In this document: positions 6,650 through 8,598 of the stretch, one piece after another
Layout: each line of letters begins with the position of its first letter
Numbering within the stretch: position 1 is the stretch's first letter
Assembly: GCA_017995875.1 (NCBI GenBank)
Contig: JAGOIB010000084.1
Span: 1-8,598 of the forward strand
Source of the DNA: Saprospiraceae bacterium
GTDB lineage: Bacteria; Bacteroidota; Bacteroidia; Chitinophagales; Saprospiraceae
Direction of reading: 5' to 3'
Length of the DNA stretch: 8,598 nt
Position numbers and translations under genes: made by a program
The notes under the pieces: generated by a model
Databases searched by the model: none
The model's input: only the letters and a program-made list of their open reading frames with translations
What the model was told of the DNA's origin: nothing

Positions 6650-6679
6650 GACTTTCCGGTTTGAGATCTTTTCAAGTGG

Positions 6680-8026
6680 TTATTCCTCAATCACCACACT
6701 CCCACCTGCCCTGCAATCAATAGTACCCTTGTTGACCACACCCACCATGCCTGTGGAAATATTTAACACCCCATGAACAATGATTACACCGGCATTATCC
6801 AACGTCCCATTGACCATCAATGTCGATCCAACCGGTATCGTCATTTCCGCACCCTCATTTAATTTCAATCCTCCTATCGTCGTAATCCCCGGACCAAGAT
6901 TGACACAAGAAGCCTCAGGGCAAGTACAAGAATTAATCCTGACAATATCCGACACACCTGGAAGATTTCCAGACAACCAATTGGAAGTAGTATTCCAATT
7001 TGTATTTGTTCGACCCAGCCACACTTTATATGTAGTAGGCAATGGTGTGGGAATAGCAGATCCGTAATAATTCAAGATCGCCGCATCACTCACCTGGTTG
7101 ACATTCATCAAATCAAGCCCCACCCACTCCACCGGCATCACCGTCTCCTGCAAATCCAGATAATCATATCGCGAGATGATATCAGGAGAAAATGGAAGTC
7201 CTGGATTATTACTCGGATCAGGATTTAAATCTTCATTCAGTACGTGACTGTTGTGAAATGTATTGACATAGGTTGATGCCTTATCCCAATCTGTATACGT
7301 CACCATGCCCACCTGAACGGTATCTGCCAGATCATCCCGAAAGTACCTTCGATGCACAACCCATGGATCGCCGGGAAACCGATAAAGGATAAGCACATAA
7401 GAATTAAGCCTGACCATTCTTATGTCTGCAGTATTGGTTGGAATGGAAGAAAGGTTTAGAATTGAATTGCTGTTATTGGTAGACTTGACTTCAAAATGTG
7501 GAGCCGCACACCCCGGACAAGATGGATGATTGTTTGCCCCTCTTCCGATTGAAAGAAAGACATAATCCTCCTGCCCAGCTATCCACCCAATGGGTCCATT
7601 CGTAAGTGTTTTTGGATTTCTCACCATAAGCCCGCCAAGACTATAGGCTGAACCGGGTATATCATCTTCATCACGGTTGGTCACCGTAATATTGCCTGTC
7701 AGCACAAAATCACCTTGTGTTATTTTATAAATAAGGGGTCCCCGCCAATCAGCATACCAGGTGACGGTGTATGGCATCATTGTAAAATATCCCGGGTTGG
7801 TCAGGCTTATATCATGCGTTTCAAGGGCCTGGATATTCCAACCTTCAGTCACCTGTATATCAAGCCACTGGTCTAAGGCACAGATATCATCAAAGTGAGT
7901 GGTCCATTGTGCTCCTACATAGCTTGTAGGAGCTACAAGGAGTATGCCTGTAATAAAAAGAATGATGTGTTCTCTCACATAACTAAAGTACAACCGATTA
8001 CAACTATCTCTGAAAGGAAATGACAT
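6680..8026 (-). CDS. Secreted protein with concanavalin-like domain and C-terminal beta-helix-like repeats
   Basis: A 448-aa exported protein of unknown function. An N-terminal signal peptide spans about residues 1-39, with hydrophobic core IILFITGILLVAPT and likely cleavage near VGA-QW. Residues 41-264 resemble a LamG/DUF1349-like concanavalin fold, with WYADWRGPLIYK, GDFVLTGNITVTNRD, YSLGGLMVR and YVFLSIGRG. This fold usually binds or sits beside glycans. Residues about 332-448 hold W-x-G-x-x-x-x-x-W, NWLSGNLPGVSDIVRI, then short Gly/Asn repeats (NEGAEMTI, NGTLDNAGVIIV, NKGTIDC), as in secreted beta-helix stalks. Cysteines are C170/C173 (CPGC) and C367, C369, C374. No T9SS sorting tail follows; the frame ends at VVIEE. 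The frame is open to an ATG at 8224, but that extension overlaps the start of hmgA antisense and precedes the signal peptide, so ATG 8026 is chosen. GTG 7978 is a possible alternative, giving 432 aa. Confidence 0.8.
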   Translation of the reverse strand: MSFPFRDSCNRLYFSYVREHIILFITGILLVAPTSYVGAQWTTHFDDICALDQWLDIQVTEGWNIQALETHDISLTNPGYFTMMPYTVTWYADWRGPLIYKITQGDFVLTGNITVTNRDEDDIPGSAYSLGGLMVRNPKTLTNGPIGWIAGQEDYVFLSIGRGANNHPSCPGCAAPHFEVKSTNNSNSILNLSSIPTNTADIRMVRLNSYVLILYRFPGDPWVVHRRYFRDDLADTVQVGMVTYTDWDKASTYVNTFHNSHVLNEDLNPDPSNNPGLPFSPDIISRYDYLDLQETVMPVEWVGLDLMNVNQVSDAAILNYYGSAIPTPLPTTYKVWLGRTNTNWNTTSNWLSGNLPGVSDIVRINSCTCPEASCVNLGPGITTIGGLKLNEGAEMTIPVGSTLMVNGTLDNAGVIIVHGVLNISTGMVGVVNKGTIDCRAGGSVVIEE

Positions 8027-8137
8027 CAGGGTGCCCTGGTTAAATAACAGGTAGGATAAATTTGACAACCGGGAGTTATATCTCTTCCCTGTGCTACCCA
8101 CCTCTCCTCCCAAAACCGTACTTTTGAAGAAAAAAAC
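8027..8137. promoter_or_regulatory. Divergent intergenic region, concanavalin-like protein gene / hmgA
   Basis: A 111-bp spacer between two divergent starts. On the plus strand an exact Bacteroidota -7 box lies close to the hmgA start. On the minus strand a TTG followed after 19 bp by TATTTAAC has the right spacing for a -33/-7 pair, but the -7 part matches poorly. No Shine-Dalgarno sequence, operator palindrome or terminator was seen. Confidence 0.5.
8119..8126 (+). promoter_or_regulatory. Candidate -7 promoter box for hmgA
   Basis: TACTTTTG matches the Bacteroidota -7 consensus TAnnTTTG exactly and lies 11 bp upstream of the hmgA ATG. Transcription would start only a few bases before the start codon, implying a very short leader. 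No -33 TTG is seen at the usual distance, and an 8-bp box can occur by chance, so this is tentative. Confidence 0.35.
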
Positions 8138-8598
8138 ATGCCCATTTATCATAGGCTCGGAACCATCCCCCCTAAGCGGCACACCATCTTCGAAAAGCCG
8201 GGTGGAGGCCTCCATTACGAGCAACTTTTCGGCACCATAGGATTTGATGGGATGTCATCCCTCCTCTACGAAATCCACCGTCCTACGCAGGTCAGGCGCA
8301 TCGGCGAACCCATAAATGTCATGCCTAAAATTGCCGTCGAGCACAACATGACGGCCAGGTTACTCAAGGGTTTTGAAATACCGAAGAAGGAAGACTGGCT
8401 TGATGCACGTCATCCATTGCTGGTCAACAAGGACATCCATATTGGCCTCGCGGCACCGACCAAATCACTCACCTCCTATTTTTACAAAAATGCGGATGCT
8501 GATGAAATGATCTTTGTCCACCGCGGATCAGGCACCTTGCGCACATTCCTTGGCAATATCCCTTTTGAATATGGCGATTATCTGATCATCCCACGTGG
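8138..8598 (+). CDS. hmgA: Homogentisate 1,2-dioxygenase, N-terminal part (runs off right edge)
   Basis: Opens the aromatic ring of homogentisate to maleylacetoacetate, using Fe(II) and O2, in tyrosine and phenylalanine breakdown; cytoplasmic. ATG 8138 opens 153 codons plus two bases with no stop. The N-terminus MPIYHRLGTIPPKRHTIFEK and the motif YEQLFGTIGFDGMSSLLY (27-44) are typical of the Bacteroidota form of the enzyme, usually about 385 aa. Further matches are NKDIHIGLAAP (97-107), the cupin-like strand NADADEMIFVHRGSG (118-132), and FEYGDYLIIPR (143-153). The iron ligands (two His and one Glu in the C-terminal half of the family) are outside the window, so activity cannot be judged here. 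The gene is divergent from the concanavalin-like protein gene, with a possible -7 box 11 bp upstream. Family assignment is strong from recognised motifs; intactness beyond the edge is unknown. Confidence 0.92.
   Translation, partial: MPIYHRLGTIPPKRHTIFEKPGGGLHYEQLFGTIGFDGMSSLLYEIHRPTQVRRIGEPINVMPKIAVEHNMTARLLKGFEIPKKEDWLDARHPLLVNKDIHIGLAAPTKSLTSYFYKNADADEMIFVHRGSGTLRTFLGNIPFEYGDYLIIPR

Larger units (their letters stand above)
6272..6679. other. Repeat-rich convergent intergenic region (408 bp, no gene)
   Basis: This gap lies between two convergent stop codons and shows no credible coding frame. It holds, in order: a hexamer tract on the plus strand (6286-6312), a degenerate hairpin copy (6342-6357), the inverted hexamer tract (6386-6412), and three good copies of the hairpin repeat (from 6424, 6524 and 6616). 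The hairpin loops begin at 6348, 6439, 6539 and 6638, a spacing of 91, 100 and 99 bp. Between units 2 and 3 the similarity also includes a short lead-in (TTTCGCC). This suggests a decayed tandem array of about 100-bp units. No classical terminator with a long T-tract is present, though the hairpins may still help end transcription from either side. Confidence 0.85.

Noticed and set aside
6780..7067. Plus-strand open frame opposite the beta-helix region
   Set aside because: It has no start context, signal or motif, and is a shadow of the minus-strand secreted-protein gene.
8027..8224. N-terminal extension of the minus-strand secreted protein
   Set aside because: It lies before the signal peptide and runs antisense to the start of hmgA; the bases are better explained by hmgA and its promoter region.

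Overview
The window looks like chromosomal DNA of a member of the Bacteroidota, probably a Saprospiria-like lineage (the rank below phylum is inference). The signs are a very large secreted protein with a type IX secretion (T9SS) C-terminal sorting domain, a DUF2490 outer-membrane protein, a homogentisate dioxygenase of the Bacteroidota form, no obvious Shine-Dalgarno sequences, and AT-leaning base composition by eye. No transposase, integrase, phage gene, tRNA or rRNA was seen.

Layout from left to right. Both edges cut genes. At the left edge (1-107, minus) is the N-terminus of methionyl-tRNA synthetase, recognised by its HIGH motif. A 175-bp divergent spacer with a perfect four-copy 7-mer repeat separates it from a 1523-aa exported protein (283-4854, plus). 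That protein has FG-GAP/VCBS-like repeats, Ig-like domains, a PQQ-type beta-propeller, an uncharacterised Cys-containing module and a T9SS tail. It converges, with an 11-bp gap, on a 3-methyladenine DNA glycosylase I gene (tag, 4866-5462, minus). A 62-bp divergent spacer leads to a DUF2490 protein (5525-6271, plus).

Next comes a 408-bp convergent intergenic region (6272-6679), the most unusual part of the window. It holds two opposed arms of a GGCTAA/GGCGAA hexamer tract and four copies of a small hairpin motif with a GAAA loop, spaced 91, 100 and 99 bp apart. After it lie a secreted protein with a concanavalin-like domain and a beta-helix-like tail (6680-8026, minus), a 111-bp divergent spacer, and the first 153 codons of homogentisate 1,2-dioxygenase (8138-8598, plus), which run off the right edge.

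The genes do not form a pathway. Every neighbouring pair is divergent or convergent, so each gene is probably its own transcription unit: housekeeping (metG), DNA repair (tag), tyrosine/phenylalanine catabolism (hmgA) and three envelope or secreted proteins of unknown role. No complete new multi-gene system is visible. The best candidate for something undescribed is the periodic hairpin repeat array between the two convergent genes.
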